Shown here one piece after another: positions 7,609 to 16,535 of a stretch of DNA of 64,000 bases. The translations under genes and the position numbers were made by a program. This stretch comes from Amycolatopsis vastitatis. Lineage in GTDB: Bacteria > Actinomycetota > Actinomycetes > Mycobacteriales > Pseudonocardiaceae. Under the pieces are notes generated by a model. That model had not been told where the DNA came from and made no database searches. It saw nothing but the letters and a program-made list of their open reading frames with translations. The stretch spans positions 1 through 64,000 of the forward strand of contig NZ_NMUL01000058.1 in assembly GCF_002234595.1 (NCBI RefSeq), in the 5' to 3' direction. Each line of letters begins with the position of its first letter. Positions within the stretch are counted from its first letter, which is position 1.

Positions 7609-9171
7609 TCAGCCGGTTGCGCAGGCCGCGGTCGTGCCCGTGCCGGTTCCGGTGCCCTGGTAACCGAACTCCGTCGACTGGCCGGCGGCGAGGGCGCCGT
7701 TGGAACCGGTGTTCGTGAAGCGGACCGTGCCCGTGTCGCCGCTGCGCCCGGCGTTCCACGCGCTGGTGACGGCCGCGCCCGCGGGCAGGTTCGCGGTGAC
7801 CGTCCACGCGGTGATCGGCGTGGCGCCCGCCGTGACGCGGATCGTCGTGACGAACCCGCCGGTCCACTGGTTGACCGACACCGCCGCCGTGCAGCCGTCG
7901 CCCGCCGGGGTGGTCGGGGTCGTCGGGGTGGTGGTCGTGCCCGGGCCGTCGGTGAGGACCGGCGTCGTCCAGTCGCGCCACTCGGCCAGGTTGCCGGGCT
8001 TCTTGGCCGAGATCCGGAACGTCCCGGCCGCGGTGCCGGTCTTCAGCAGGAACTTCTGGATGTTCTGCTGCAACGGCGTCCGCCATTCGGGCCGCGACGC
8101 GCAGTGGGTGCCGTCCTGGACGTCGGACCAGTAGCTGATGTTGCCGCCCGCACCGAGCGCCTGGTAGACCTCCGCGCCGGCCAGCGCCGCGACGCTGCCG
8201 GACCGGGCGCCCAGCCAGTCGATGTGCGGGTTCTCCATGATGAACAGGCCGCGTGGCGCGACCATGCCGACCAGTTCGTGCGTGTCCACCGGCAGCCCGG
8301 CCGGGTTGCCGGTGTAGGCGCTGAACGCGTCCCCGAACCACGGCTGTTCCCCGTAGGCGTTGCCCAGGCCCTGCGACCCGCTTTCGGTGGGGATCGAGCG
8401 CAGGGCCGGGACGCCGGCGGTCCCCGACTCGATCGGCATGGTCAGCGCGATGCGCTGGTCGAGCACGCCGATCGCGAAGGCGCTCTTCCCGTACCGCGAA
8501 CACCCCGTGACGCCCAGCGCGCCGGCCTTGAGGACGCTGCCGCCGGACTGCTCGATCACGTCGATGATCCGGCTCACGCCCCACGCCCACGCGGCCAGCA
8601 GCCCGGTGCTGCTGGAAGACCCGTAAATGCTGTAGAACGCGCCCTGTTTGTTGTTCCGCGGGGTGCCTTCCTTGCCGACGGCCAAGGGGTCGTAACTGAT
8701 GACGGCGGCGCCGGACGCCTTGATCGTCGCGGTGTCGGCGCCGAATCCGCCGACCACGAAGACCGCCGGGAACGGCCCGGTCCCGCCGGGCAGCCGAACG
8801 CCGGCGGAAAAACTTGCGCTGCGGCCGTTTTCGCTGACGTTCACGGTGATGTTCGTGGCCGAAACGGTTCCGGTGACGCTCGCCGGCTTCGCCGGTTTCT
8901 GGCCGTAGATCGTCCGCTCCGCCAGTTTCTTGATCTCCTCGCGACGGCACCGCCAATCGGACTTCGACGTGATGCGCGTACCGTCGATCTTCTTGAAGGG
9001 GTCGGGAAGCTTCGCCGACGATGGGAACGAGCCGGGCAGCGACACCGGGCAGTCGGCGCCGTCGTCCTCGGCCGCCGCGGCGGCGCCGGAGGCCGTGGTG
9101 ACCATTCCGGTTACGACGAGCAGAGCAGCCGCCAGGCAGGCGACGGCCGAACGGATCCGGGAAACGCGCAC
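7609..9171 (-). CDS. Secreted glucuronoyl esterase (CE15-like) with C-terminal CBM2
   Basis: The protein (520 aa) starts with a signal peptide (VRVSRIRSAVACLAAALLVV ending in a GAAAAA stretch). A CE15-type alpha/beta hydrolase domain follows, with the signature GCSRYGK (nucleophile Ser225), an acidic residue in MPIESG and a His in DGTHC. After a Thr/Pro linker (TTTTPTTPTTP) comes a family 2 carbohydrate-binding module with paired Cys and Trp. CE15 enzymes cut the ester between lignin alcohols and the methylglucuronic acid side chains of xylan; CBM2 binds cellulose or xylan. The GTG at 9171 is chosen because GGAAGGGAG lies just upstream and it gives a clean signal peptide. Two GAAANTTTC motifs lie upstream (9287-9313). 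Confidence 0.88.
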   Translation of the reverse strand: MRVSRIRSAVACLAAALLVVTGMVTTASGAAAAAEDDGADCPVSLPGSFPSSAKLPDPFKKIDGTRITSKSDWRCRREEIKKLAERTIYGQKPAKPASVTGTVSATNITVNVSENGRSASFSAGVRLPGGTGPFPAVFVVGGFGADTATIKASGAAVISYDPLAVGKEGTPRNNKQGAFYSIYGSSSSTGLLAAWAWGVSRIIDVIEQSGGSVLKAGALGVTGCSRYGKSAFAIGVLDQRIALTMPIESGTAGVPALRSIPTESGSQGLGNAYGEQPWFGDAFSAYTGNPAGLPVDTHELVGMVAPRGLFIMENPHIDWLGARSGSVAALAGAEVYQALGAGGNISYWSDVQDGTHCASRPEWRTPLQQNIQKFLLKTGTAAGTFRISAKKPGNLAEWRDWTTPVLTDGPGTTTTPTTPTTPAGDGCTAAVSVNQWTGGFVTTIRVTAGATPITAWTVTANLPAGAAVTSAWNAGRSGDTGTVRFTNTGSNGALAAGQSTEFGYQGTGTGTGTTAACATG

Positions 9172-9286
9172 CGGAGTTCTCCCTTCCGGGAAGCGGAGCG
9201 AAAGAGGAATGTAAATTTCATCCAGGAGAAAACGGTAGGACCGTTTCCGTTCGGTCGTCAAGAAGGCCGGGGCTTGCGAAACTTTC

Positions 9287-9313
9287 GCCACTGCGCGGAT
9301 TTCGAAAGTTTCG
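9287..9313. promoter_or_regulatory. Paired CGAAANTTTCG palindromes upstream of the CE15 gene
   Basis: CGAAACTTTCG (9287-9297) and CGAAAGTTTCG (9303-9313) are two 11-bp palindromes with centres 16 bp apart. A GAAA(N)TTTC palindrome has been described upstream of actinomycete xylanase genes as a regulatory site. Here the pair lies 116-142 bp before the start of a gene for a xylan-linked esterase, so a xylan-responsive operator is likely. Confidence 0.6.
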
Positions 9314-9315
9314 GG

Positions 9316-10857
9316 TCACACCACTTCCAGGTTGGCCATCATGCCCATGTCCTCGTGTTCGGCGTTGTGGCAGTGGAAGAGGTACCGGCCGCGGTGGCCG
9401 TCGAACCGGGTGATGATCTCCGCCGCTTCGCCGGGGCGCAGCGAAATGGTGTCCTTGAGGCCCGCGTCGTGCGGCAGCGGCGGCCGTCCGCCGCGCGAGA
9501 GCACGCGGAACCCCGCCAGGTGCAGGTGCACCGGGTGGTGGACGTCCGCGACCAGCCGCCACACCTCGACGTCGCCGAGCGGGACGGTGACGTCGGTGCG
9601 GGCGGGATCGAACGGCAGCCCATCGACCAGCCAGCCGTGCCCGCCGTTCACCTGCCCGGCGCGGAAGGAGAATTCGCGCACCCGGGCGGGCGAGTCCCAC
9701 GACGGCAGATCCGTGGACAGCACGGCGGGAACGCGGCTGCCGTCGCGGGCGCCGCGCGCGACCACGAAGGCCATCACCTCGGCGGTGCGCCCGGAGCCCA
9801 GCCGGTTGACGAGCCGGACGCGGCTGCCGACCGGGACACCTGCGAAGTCGACGACGACGTCGTAGCGCTCGGCCGGGCCGAGCGGCAGGGCCGCGTGGGT
9901 GACCGGAGCGGCCAGGAGACCCTGGTCGGCGCCGATCTGGACGAGCGGGAGCCGTCGTCCGGCGTCGGTGAGCGCCTCGAGTTCGTAGTGCCGGGCGTTC
10001 GACGCGTTGAGGATCCGCAGCCGGTACCGGGCCGCGTCCACCTCGTGCACCGGCCACGGCGCGCCGTTGACCAGGACGACGTCGCCGAGCACCCCGCCCA
10101 GGAAGCTTTCCCGGACGCCCGGCCGGTCCCGCAGCGTCGCGTCCACCGACGGGTAGTCGAGCGTGCCGTCCGCGGCGAACGCGCGGTCCGCGATCATCAG
10201 CGGCAGTTCGCGCGCTCCCGACGGCAGGCCCAGCGCTTCTTCGGCGTCGTCACGGACGATGTGCAGCCCGGCGAGGCCGCGCCAGGTCGCCGGGGCCGTG
10301 AAGTCCATCCGGTGGTCGTGGTACCAGAGCAACGCCGGCCGCTGGTCGAGCGGGAACGTGTAGTCGCGGGTCAGCCGGGTCCGCACCGCGCGCGGGTCGG
10401 GCATCGGGTGGTGGTCCGCCCAGTCCCGCGGCAGGACGAGGTCGGTCGGGTAGCCGTCGGAGTCCGCCGGGGTCCGTCCGCCGTGCAGGTGCACGACGGT
10501 CGGCACGGGCAGCTCGTTGCGGTGGGTCACGGTGACGGGCCGGCCCCGGCGCGACTCGATCGTCGGCCCCGGGAACGTGCCGCCGTAGGTCCACAGCGGC
10601 GTCCGGATCCCCGGCAGGATCTCCACTTCCGCGACCCGCTGGGTGATCTCGTAACGGCCGGGTGCCACCGGCTTCAGCACCGGGGGCAGCGGCAACGGAA
10701 CTTCGAACGCGGGCGGCAGCGGGACCGCGCTGCGGAGTTCGGCGCCGGTGACCGGCGGGCGCCGCGAGAGCGTGGCCGCGGTGGCCAGGCCGGTGGCCGC
10801 CAGCAGGCCGAACGCCCCGCCGAAGCCCAGTACCTGGCGCCGGGTCAGGTCACGCAT
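9316..10857 (-). CDS. Multicopper oxidase
   Basis: A 513-aa three-cupredoxin oxidase. All copper-binding motifs are present: HLHG (123-126), WYHDH (178-182), HPVHLH in the third domain, and the final HCHNAEHEDMGM (His495-Cys496-His497, His501, Met506) for the type 1 and trinuclear sites. The N-terminus has a twin-arginine-like TRRQVLGFGG followed by a hydrophobic stretch, so it is probably exported folded by the Tat system. Such enzymes oxidise phenolics or metal ions with O2. It overlaps the upstream small membrane protein gene by 8 bp, and both are divergent from a LysR gene. Confidence 0.9.
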   Translation of the reverse strand: MRDLTRRQVLGFGGAFGLLAATGLATAATLSRRPPVTGAELRSAVPLPPAFEVPLPLPPVLKPVAPGRYEITQRVAEVEILPGIRTPLWTYGGTFPGPTIESRRGRPVTVTHRNELPVPTVVHLHGGRTPADSDGYPTDLVLPRDWADHHPMPDPRAVRTRLTRDYTFPLDQRPALLWYHDHRMDFTAPATWRGLAGLHIVRDDAEEALGLPSGARELPLMIADRAFAADGTLDYPSVDATLRDRPGVRESFLGGVLGDVVLVNGAPWPVHEVDAARYRLRILNASNARHYELEALTDAGRRLPLVQIGADQGLLAAPVTHAALPLGPAERYDVVVDFAGVPVGSRVRLVNRLGSGRTAEVMAFVVARGARDGSRVPAVLSTDLPSWDSPARVREFSFRAGQVNGGHGWLVDGLPFDPARTDVTVPLGDVEVWRLVADVHHPVHLHLAGFRVLSRGGRPPLPHDAGLKDTISLRPGEAAEIITRFDGHRGRYLFHCHNAEHEDMGMMANLEVV

Positions 10858-11242
10858 CGACGGCCTCCAGGGAAGTCCGCCAGACGGCGACCGCCAGCAC
10901 GACGAGTCCCGCGATGGTCAGCACGCCCAGCGGGAGGTGCAGCCACAAGGCGCCGTCGAGCCCGGCGAAGTACTGGACCGTCTCGGCGGCCGCCACCGCC
11001 GCGGTGGCGAGGAACGGCCCCGCGCGCCGCAGCCGCACCCACACCACGATCGCGACGATCAGCTGCGCGTAGCCGAGGGAGGTGACGACGTCGGCGCCGG
11101 CCGAGTGCAGGCGAAGGCCGTCGTAGTCCCCGCTCAGGTACACGCCGGCGAACACCGGCTGGCCGGTGATCGCCACGACGTGCGCTCCGGTGACGGCCCG
11201 CAGCACCCAGCCTGAGGGCTTGGTTTTCGCTGTGCTTTCCAC
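10850..11242 (-). CDS. Small membrane protein upstream of the multicopper oxidase
   Basis: This 130-aa protein has about four hydrophobic segments (VVAITGQPVFAGVYL, YAQLIVAIVVWV, FLATAAVAAAETVQYFAG, LGVLTIAGLVVLAVAVW) and no motif I recognise. It overlaps the multicopper oxidase start by 8 bp and shares its transcript. It may anchor, assemble or supply copper or electrons to the oxidase, but nothing in the sequence proves that. Confidence 0.75.
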   Translation of the reverse strand: MESTAKTKPSGWVLRAVTGAHVVAITGQPVFAGVYLSGDYDGLRLHSAGADVVTSLGYAQLIVAIVVWVRLRRAGPFLATAAVAAAETVQYFAGLDGALWLHLPLGVLTIAGLVVLAVAVWRTSLEAVDA

Positions 11243-11318
11243 GCTTCGAAGCTATGGCTGCGGAGTCATGCTGTCTAAGATCAGTATTGCTATGCCGTTA
11301 TGACGAGGGAGGCATGAC

Positions 11319-12200
11319 GTGGACCTGGGGACGCTGAGGCAGTTCCTCGTGGTGGCCCGGCTGGAGCACCTCAGCCGCGCGGCCGAAGAGCTGCGGATCG
11401 CCCAGCCTTCGCTGAGCCGCACGATCGCCCGGCTGGAGAGCGAACTCGGCACACCGCTGTTCGACCGGGCCGGCCGGCTCCGGCTCAACGACGCGGGGCA
11501 GCTCTTCCGCGGTTACGTCGAACGTGCCCTCGGCGAGCTCGACGCGGGACGGCGTGCGGTCGCCGAAGCCGCGAGCGAGGGGTTCGGCACCGTGCGCCTG
11601 GCCTCGGAAACGTTCCTCACCCTCACGCGCCCGCTCGCCGCCTTCAAGCGCGCCAACCCGGACGTCGAAGTCGAACTGCACCAGCTGCCCGCCGACGCGA
11701 TGGCGCGGGCGCTGCGGGCCCGGGAGATCGACCTTTGCGTTGCCTCGCAACCGATTCCCGCCGAGGGACTGACCGGGGTCGAGCTGCTCGACGAGCCCGT
11801 GCTGGTGGCCACGCCGCTGGGGCACCCGTTGGCGGAACGCGCCTCGGTCCGCGTCGAGGACCTCGCCGGCGAGCCGTTCGTCACGGCCCGGCGCGGGCAC
11901 TGGCACCGCCGTCTCCTCGACCGGCTCTTCGCGGCCCGCGACCTGACCCCGAAGATCGTCTTCGAGGGTGACGAGCCCTGCGCCATCCAGGAACTGATCG
12001 GCGCCGGGCTGGGCATCGGGCTCAACCCCGCGATGGCCCGGCAGGTCGCCGCACAGGTGCCGGTCGTCTGGGTCCCGGTCGAGGACCCCGCCTGCCGCCG
12101 CACGATCACCTTGTTCTGGAACGACGGCGACCGGCTGCCCGCCGCGGCCCGGCTGATGCGCACGACGCTCACCGGGTGGTCCTGGAACCCTCCGTCGTGA
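11319..12200 (+). CDS. LysR-family transcriptional regulator
   Basis: This 293-aa protein has the N-terminal LysR winged helix (LRQFLVVARLEHLSRAAEEL, then AQPSLSRTIARLE) and an effector-binding domain with GIGLNPAMA near the end. It is divergent from the membrane protein/multicopper oxidase pair, so that pair is its probable target. The GTG at 11319 is preceded by GGGAGG at a suitable distance; the nearby ATG at 11314 is in another frame. Its 3' end overlaps the convergent ABC permease gene by 32 bp. Confidence 0.9.
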   Translation: MDLGTLRQFLVVARLEHLSRAAEELRIAQPSLSRTIARLESELGTPLFDRAGRLRLNDAGQLFRGYVERALGELDAGRRAVAEAASEGFGTVRLASETFLTLTRPLAAFKRANPDVEVELHQLPADAMARALRAREIDLCVASQPIPAEGLTGVELLDEPVLVATPLGHPLAERASVRVEDLAGEPFVTARRGHWHRRLLDRLFAARDLTPKIVFEGDEPCAIQELIGAGLGIGLNPAMARQVAAQVPVVWVPVEDPACRRTITLFWNDGDRLPAAARLMRTTLTGWSWNPPS

Positions 12201-12999
12201 TCCCGGCGAGGAAGTGGCGCTGCGCGAGGAAGAACACGATCAGCAGCGGCACGGTGGTGATGACGCTGCCCGCCAGCACGATCTCCCACCGCTGCTCACC
12301 CGCCTGGCCGAACTGGTCGGACAGCGCCTTGAGCCCGCGTGGCAGCGTGTACAGCGCCGGATCGCGCAGGTAGATCAACGGCTTGAGCAGGTCCGACCAG
12401 CTGGCCTTCAGCTCGAACACGAAGCTGACGATCAGTGCCGGCCGGCACAGCGGCACCGCGATGCGCCAGAACAGCGTCCAGTGGTTCGCGCCGTCGACGC
12501 GGGCCGCCTCGAACACTTCGCGCGGCAGGCCGAGGAAGAACTGGCGCAGCAGGAAGATGTAGAACGCGCTGCCGAACAGGTTGCCCGCCCACAACGGCAC
12601 CTGCGTGTGCGCCAGCCCGGCGCTGTTCCAGATCAGGTAGACCGGGATCATCGTCACCGCGCCGGGCAGCATCATCGTCGCCAGCACCAGGCCGAAGAGC
12701 GCGTTGCGGCCGGGAAAGCGGAAGTACGCGAAGCCGAACGCCACCAGCGAACTGGTCAGCGTCACCGCCACGGCCGCGGCCAGCGACACCGCCACGCTGT
12801 TGGCGAACCAGGCCGCGACCGGGGCCGCCCGCCAGATTTCGACGTAGTTGTCCCACGCCCAGGTCCGGGGGACCAGCACGTTGTCGAAGACCTGTGAACG
12901 CGGCTTCAGCGACGCGCTCAGCAGCCAGACGAACGGGTAGAGGAACAGCACGCTCGCCGCGGTGAGCCCGGCCCACCGCAGCGCCTGCCGCGCCGTCAC
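12169..12999 (-). CDS. Sugar ABC transporter permease (MalG type)
   Basis: A 276-aa permease with six predicted membrane segments and the EAA loop EAARVDGANHWTLFWRIAVP that contacts the ATPase. It forms the second permease of a CUT1 carbohydrate importer with the two genes upstream on this strand. GTG overlaps the previous stop (GTGA, 12996-12999). No ATPase gene is nearby; in actinomycetes such importers often borrow a shared MsiK-type ATPase. Confidence 0.92.
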   Translation of the reverse strand: MTARQALRWAGLTAASVLFLYPFVWLLSASLKPRSQVFDNVLVPRTWAWDNYVEIWRAAPVAAWFANSVAVSLAAAVAVTLTSSLVAFGFAYFRFPGRNALFGLVLATMMLPGAVTMIPVYLIWNSAGLAHTQVPLWAGNLFGSAFYIFLLRQFFLGLPREVFEAARVDGANHWTLFWRIAVPLCRPALIVSFVFELKASWSDLLKPLIYLRDPALYTLPRGLKALSDQFGQAGEQRWEIVLAGSVITTVPLLIVFFLAQRHFLAGITTEGSRTTR

Positions 13000-13901
13000 C
13001 GGTCACCGCCTTCGTAGTAGACGAACCGCCGGCTCAGCCGCACCTGCACCAGCGTGATGGCGAGGATCACGACAAACAGCAGCCACGCCATCGCCGAGGC
13101 GTACCCGAGGTGGAGGAACTCGAACGCCTGCCGGAACAGGTAGATCAGGTAGAACAGCGCCGCGTCGTTGCTGTAGGTCGCCGACGCCGCGGAGCCGTAG
13201 AACGCGGTGTAGGCCTCGTCGAACGACTGCAGGGCCGCGATCGTCTGGACGATCAGGGTGAAGAACAACGCGCCGCTGATCATCGGAACGGTGATGCGCC
13301 GGAACCGCTGCCACGCCGACGCGCCGTCGAGCTCGGCGGCCTCGTACAGCTCGGGCGGCACGCCGCGCAGCGCGGCCAGGTAGATCACCACCGTGCTGCC
13401 CACCGACCACAGGTGCATGAGCACCAGCCCGGGTTTCACCCACGGCCCGTCGGTGCTCCACTGTGGACCGTCGATGCCGACCAGCCCCAGCACGGCGTTG
13501 ACCAGGCCGGCCTGGCCGTTGAACAGGATCAGGAACAGCACGCCGACGGCGACCTTCGGGGTGATCTCCGGCAGGTAGAACACCGTGCGGAAGAACCCGG
13601 CCGACCGGCGGCCCGCGCGCGTGAGCAGGGCGGCCAGCGCGAGCGAGGCGGCCATCGTCGCCGGCACCGACATCACCGTGTACACCAGGGTGTTCCCCAG
13701 GCTCTTGCGCACGGCGGGGTCTTCGACGAGCCGCCGGTAGTTCGCCCAGCCGACGGCGTCCGGGGCCCGCAGCGCGTCGTAGTCGGTGAAGGAAAGCACC
13801 AGGCTGGCGACCATCGGGACGGCCATGAAGATCACGAAACCGATCATCCACGGCGACAGGAACGCATACGCGGCCCAGGTTTCCTTCGTCCGCCGCCTCA
13901 C
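12996..13901 (-). CDS. Sugar ABC transporter permease (MalF/UgpA type)
   Basis: A 301-aa permease with an N-terminal FLSPWMIGFVIFMAVPM membrane helix and the EAA motif EAAELDGASAWQRFRRITVP. The GTG at 13901 overlaps the stop of the solute-binding lipoprotein gene as GTGA, the same coupling seen at its own 3' end. The open frame extends far upstream, but that part is antisense-free overlap with the lipoprotein gene and is not used. Confidence 0.92.
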   Translation of the reverse strand: MRRRTKETWAAYAFLSPWMIGFVIFMAVPMVASLVLSFTDYDALRAPDAVGWANYRRLVEDPAVRKSLGNTLVYTVMSVPATMAASLALAALLTRAGRRSAGFFRTVFYLPEITPKVAVGVLFLILFNGQAGLVNAVLGLVGIDGPQWSTDGPWVKPGLVLMHLWSVGSTVVIYLAALRGVPPELYEAAELDGASAWQRFRRITVPMISGALFFTLIVQTIAALQSFDEAYTAFYGSAASATYSNDAALFYLIYLFRQAFEFLHLGYASAMAWLLFVVILAITLVQVRLSRRFVYYEGGDR

Positions 13902-15229
13902 CGGTGGGCCACCGCGGCGTCCAGCGCCCGCTGGGCCTCCTGCTGGGCCTGGCGCAGCGCGTCCGCGGGCTGCTGTTCGCCGGAGAGAACCCGGTTGACG
14001 GCGTTCTGCCAGGCCGTCTTGAACTCGGAGCCGGCCGGGGACGCCGGCATGGTGAAGGCGGTTTCCTGCGCCCGCAACACGGTCTGCACGGCGGCGTCGA
14101 ACGCCGGCCGGTCCTTCAGCTGCACGAGCCGGCCGAAGATCTCCTGGTCGGCGACGCGGTTGCCGGTGTAGACACCGGTGAACGCCTTGCCGGCGGCTTT
14201 CCGCTTCTCCGCGCGCGCCTTCGCCGCCGCGACCCACGACGGCGCGTCGGTCATCGTCTTGATCCACGTGCAGGCCTGGTCCTTGTGGGTGCTCGCGGCG
14301 GGGATCACCCAGGCGCTGCCGGTGACCCAGTCGACCGGCGCGCCGGAGGGGCCGGTGAACGGCGCCGCGGACAACCGCACGTCCGGCGAATAGTTGGCCA
14401 GGACGTTGAGGTACCAGTCGTCCATCAGGGTCGACGCGAGCTGCTGCTGCTTGAACGGGTTCTTCTCGCCGAAGAAGTCGAACGAGTCGCGGAACGCCTT
14501 CACCGTGCTCCAGCCGCCCTGGGCGTCGATCAGCGACTTGGTGTAGGTCAGCACCTCGGCCAGCCGCGGGTCGTCGAGGTGCGCGGTGCGGCCGTCGTCG
14601 CTGAGCATCTGCACGCCGTTCGCCTTGGCCCACAGCGGAAGGAACTCCGGGATCTTGGGGTCGAACCCGATCCGCGACAGCCCGCCCGCGGTCCGCGCGG
14701 TGAGCGTCCGGGCGGTGGTGGCCAGCTTCGCCCGGTCCGTCGTCGTCACGTCCTGCGGCCGCAGCCCGCCCGCTTCGACGGCGGAGTCGTTGATCAGCAG
14801 GACCCGGTTGTCGTAGGACTCCGGCAGGCCGTAGACCTTGCCGTCGAGGGTGACCTCCTTCAGCGCGGCGGGCCGGTACTGGCCGACATCGATGTGCTGC
14901 TTGGCGATGCAGTCGGTCAGGGGCTCGAGTGTGCCGCGCGCGGCGTAGGTGCCGAGCAGCTGCCGGTCGAGGTAGACGAGGTCCGGCGGCGTGTGCGAGG
15001 CGACGGCGGCCAGGAACTGCTGGGCGTCGAAGGCACCGCCGCCGATCTTCACGGTGGCCGGCGCGATCGCCTTGCCCGCCAGGTCGGCCCGCGTGGTGGC
15101 GATTTCGTCGCCGAGGCCGAACCCCATGCTCGTCAAGGTGACCGCGGCGCCGTTGTCACCGCCGCCGACCCCGCCGCACCCGGCGAGCACCAGGACCACA
15201 CCCGTACCGGCCAGAAGTTTCCGCACCAT
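13898..15229 (-). CDS. Extracellular solute-binding lipoprotein of a sugar ABC importer
   Basis: This 443-aa protein begins with a lipoprotein signal (MVRKLLAGTGVVLVLAGC, lipid-modified Cys18) and has the layout of CUT1 solute-binding proteins, for example the YLDRQLLGTYAARGTLEPLT and SAWVIPAAS segments. It would capture an oligosaccharide outside the membrane and deliver it to the two permeases. The ATG at 15229 has a strong GGAGGGG site. Neighbouring polysaccharide-active genes (CE15 esterase, deacetylase) suggest a plant or microbial polysaccharide fragment, but the ligand cannot be read from sequence. Confidence 0.9.
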   Translation of the reverse strand: MVRKLLAGTGVVLVLAGCGGVGGGDNGAAVTLTSMGFGLGDEIATTRADLAGKAIAPATVKIGGGAFDAQQFLAAVASHTPPDLVYLDRQLLGTYAARGTLEPLTDCIAKQHIDVGQYRPAALKEVTLDGKVYGLPESYDNRVLLINDSAVEAGGLRPQDVTTTDRAKLATTARTLTARTAGGLSRIGFDPKIPEFLPLWAKANGVQMLSDDGRTAHLDDPRLAEVLTYTKSLIDAQGGWSTVKAFRDSFDFFGEKNPFKQQQLASTLMDDWYLNVLANYSPDVRLSAAPFTGPSGAPVDWVTGSAWVIPAASTHKDQACTWIKTMTDAPSWVAAAKARAEKRKAAGKAFTGVYTGNRVADQEIFGRLVQLKDRPAFDAAVQTVLRAQETAFTMPASPAGSEFKTAWQNAVNRVLSGEQQPADALRQAQQEAQRALDAAVAHR

Positions 15230-15299
15230 CGCACCCCTCCCGCAGCCGCAGTGAAACCCGGGGCGGGTACCCGGCGGACGGCGGTCCAAACCACCGCGA

Positions 15300-16535
15300 T
15301 CAGTGCGCGGCGGCGGTGACCCAGGGGTTGGGCCGGCAGACGGCGCTGTCCGGACGGACGCGCGCCGCGGCGCCGGGTTCGGCCCGGTTGAGCTCGGCGA
15401 GGTAAGCGTTGGACAGCCCGAAGGTCTGCTGCATCATCACCGGAGCCGGTGCCCCGGTGGCGGGGCAGCCGACGTGCCCGAGGCCGAGGGCGTGGCCCAT
15501 CTCGTGGTTGATCGCGTAGGCGCGGTAGCCGGCGAGGTCGCCGCCGAAGGAGTGGGCACCGCGCAGCCAGCGGGCGAGGTTGACGACGATCCGGTGCTCG
15601 CGCGTGAGGCGGCAGGAGGAGTCGAAGGGGATGGAGAAGCCGCACAGGTCGGGGCGCCGGGCGGTGCCGGGACTGGTCAGGCTGATCCGGACGGCGGGCT
15701 CGCCGTCCCCCGTACCGAGCCGCCGGAAGGTCACCGCGCCGAGCCCGGTCCAGCCGCGCGGGTCGGCCAGTATCGCGTCGACGTCGCCGGCGAACGACGG
15801 GACGTCGACGCCGTCCTCGATCTCGACGGTGTAGGTGAGAACCTTCGAGCCGGAACCGGCAACGGAGTCCGGCCCCGGGACTACGTGCCAGGTGCCCGCC
15901 CCGGCCTCGGTGACCGGGCCGCCATCGGGAAGGGCGGCCGGTTCCGGCGTGGGGGCGGGCGCCGGGGCCGAGGTGACGGCCGGCGGGATGGCCGCGGCGG
16001 ACCCGGTGACCCGCCGCGGTTCGACGGCCCGCGGCGTGAGCAGGAGGCCGACGGCGAGGGCAACGCCGAACACCAGCACGGCGGGCGGCCACCAGGCCGC
16101 CGGTGCCGGGTCGGGAGGCGGTGCGGGCTTGGGGGCGGGCAGCGGGTCGGGGGCGGTGAGGAGGGAGGGGCGGGGGACTCGGGGAGCCGGTGGGCCGATC
16201 GCCAGGGCCGGGGCGAGGGAAGTGCCCCGTGGCTGGAAGATGGGCGCGGCGGCTGGTTCAGGAGCGGGCTCGGCTGGAAGTTGTCTCGCCTGTGTCGTGT
16301 GTGCCGCAGGCATTCGAGGAATCGGCGGGACTTGTGGTGCCGATGCCGCTGATGTGGCCGAGGCCGGCGGCTCGAATGCCGGTGCAGTCGTGACCGGCGG
16401 TGTCGCCGGAATCCGCGGGCTTTTCGGTGCGGGCGCCGGGCCTCCGGGCGGCGGCACCGGCCGGCGCCGCGGCTGGGGGAGCCAGTCGACGCGGGCCGGC
16501 GGGGTCGGGTCAGTAGGCAAGGCCCACGCTCGCAC
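15300..16535 (-). CDS. DUF3152 protein with zinc metalloprotease motif
   Basis: This 411-aa protein has a long Pro/Ala-rich N-terminal region, one membrane segment (about residues 164-186) and an extracytoplasmic DUF3152 domain. The domain carries a metzincin-like HEMGHALGLGH motif (His344, Glu345, His348, His354) and a downstream VMMQ Met-turn. This suggests a membrane-anchored zinc peptidase, although DUF3152 has no proven substrate known to me. The GTG at 16535 gives a 26-bp overlap with the deacetylase gene upstream; the N-terminus is uncertain because no strong ribosome binding site is visible. Confidence 0.82.
   Translation of the reverse strand: MRAWALPTDPTPPARVDWLPQPRRRPVPPPGGPAPAPKSPRIPATPPVTTAPAFEPPASATSAASAPQVPPIPRMPAAHTTQARQLPAEPAPEPAAAPIFQPRGTSLAPALAIGPPAPRVPRPSLLTAPDPLPAPKPAPPPDPAPAAWWPPAVLVFGVALAVGLLLTPRAVEPRRVTGSAAAIPPAVTSAPAPAPTPEPAALPDGGPVTEAGAGTWHVVPGPDSVAGSGSKVLTYTVEIEDGVDVPSFAGDVDAILADPRGWTGLGAVTFRRLGTGDGEPAVRISLTSPGTARRPDLCGFSIPFDSSCRLTREHRIVVNLARWLRGAHSFGGDLAGYRAYAINHEMGHALGLGHVGCPATGAPAPVMMQQTFGLSNAYLAELNRAEPGAAARVRPDSAVCRPNPWVTAAAH

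Noticed and set aside
7594..11085. Very long + strand open frame (over 1100 codons) across the esterase and oxidase genes
   Set aside because: It is antisense to two genes with full catalytic motifs, and its product is a low-complexity Arg/Gly/Ala/Pro sequence, typical of shadow frames in high-G+C DNA.
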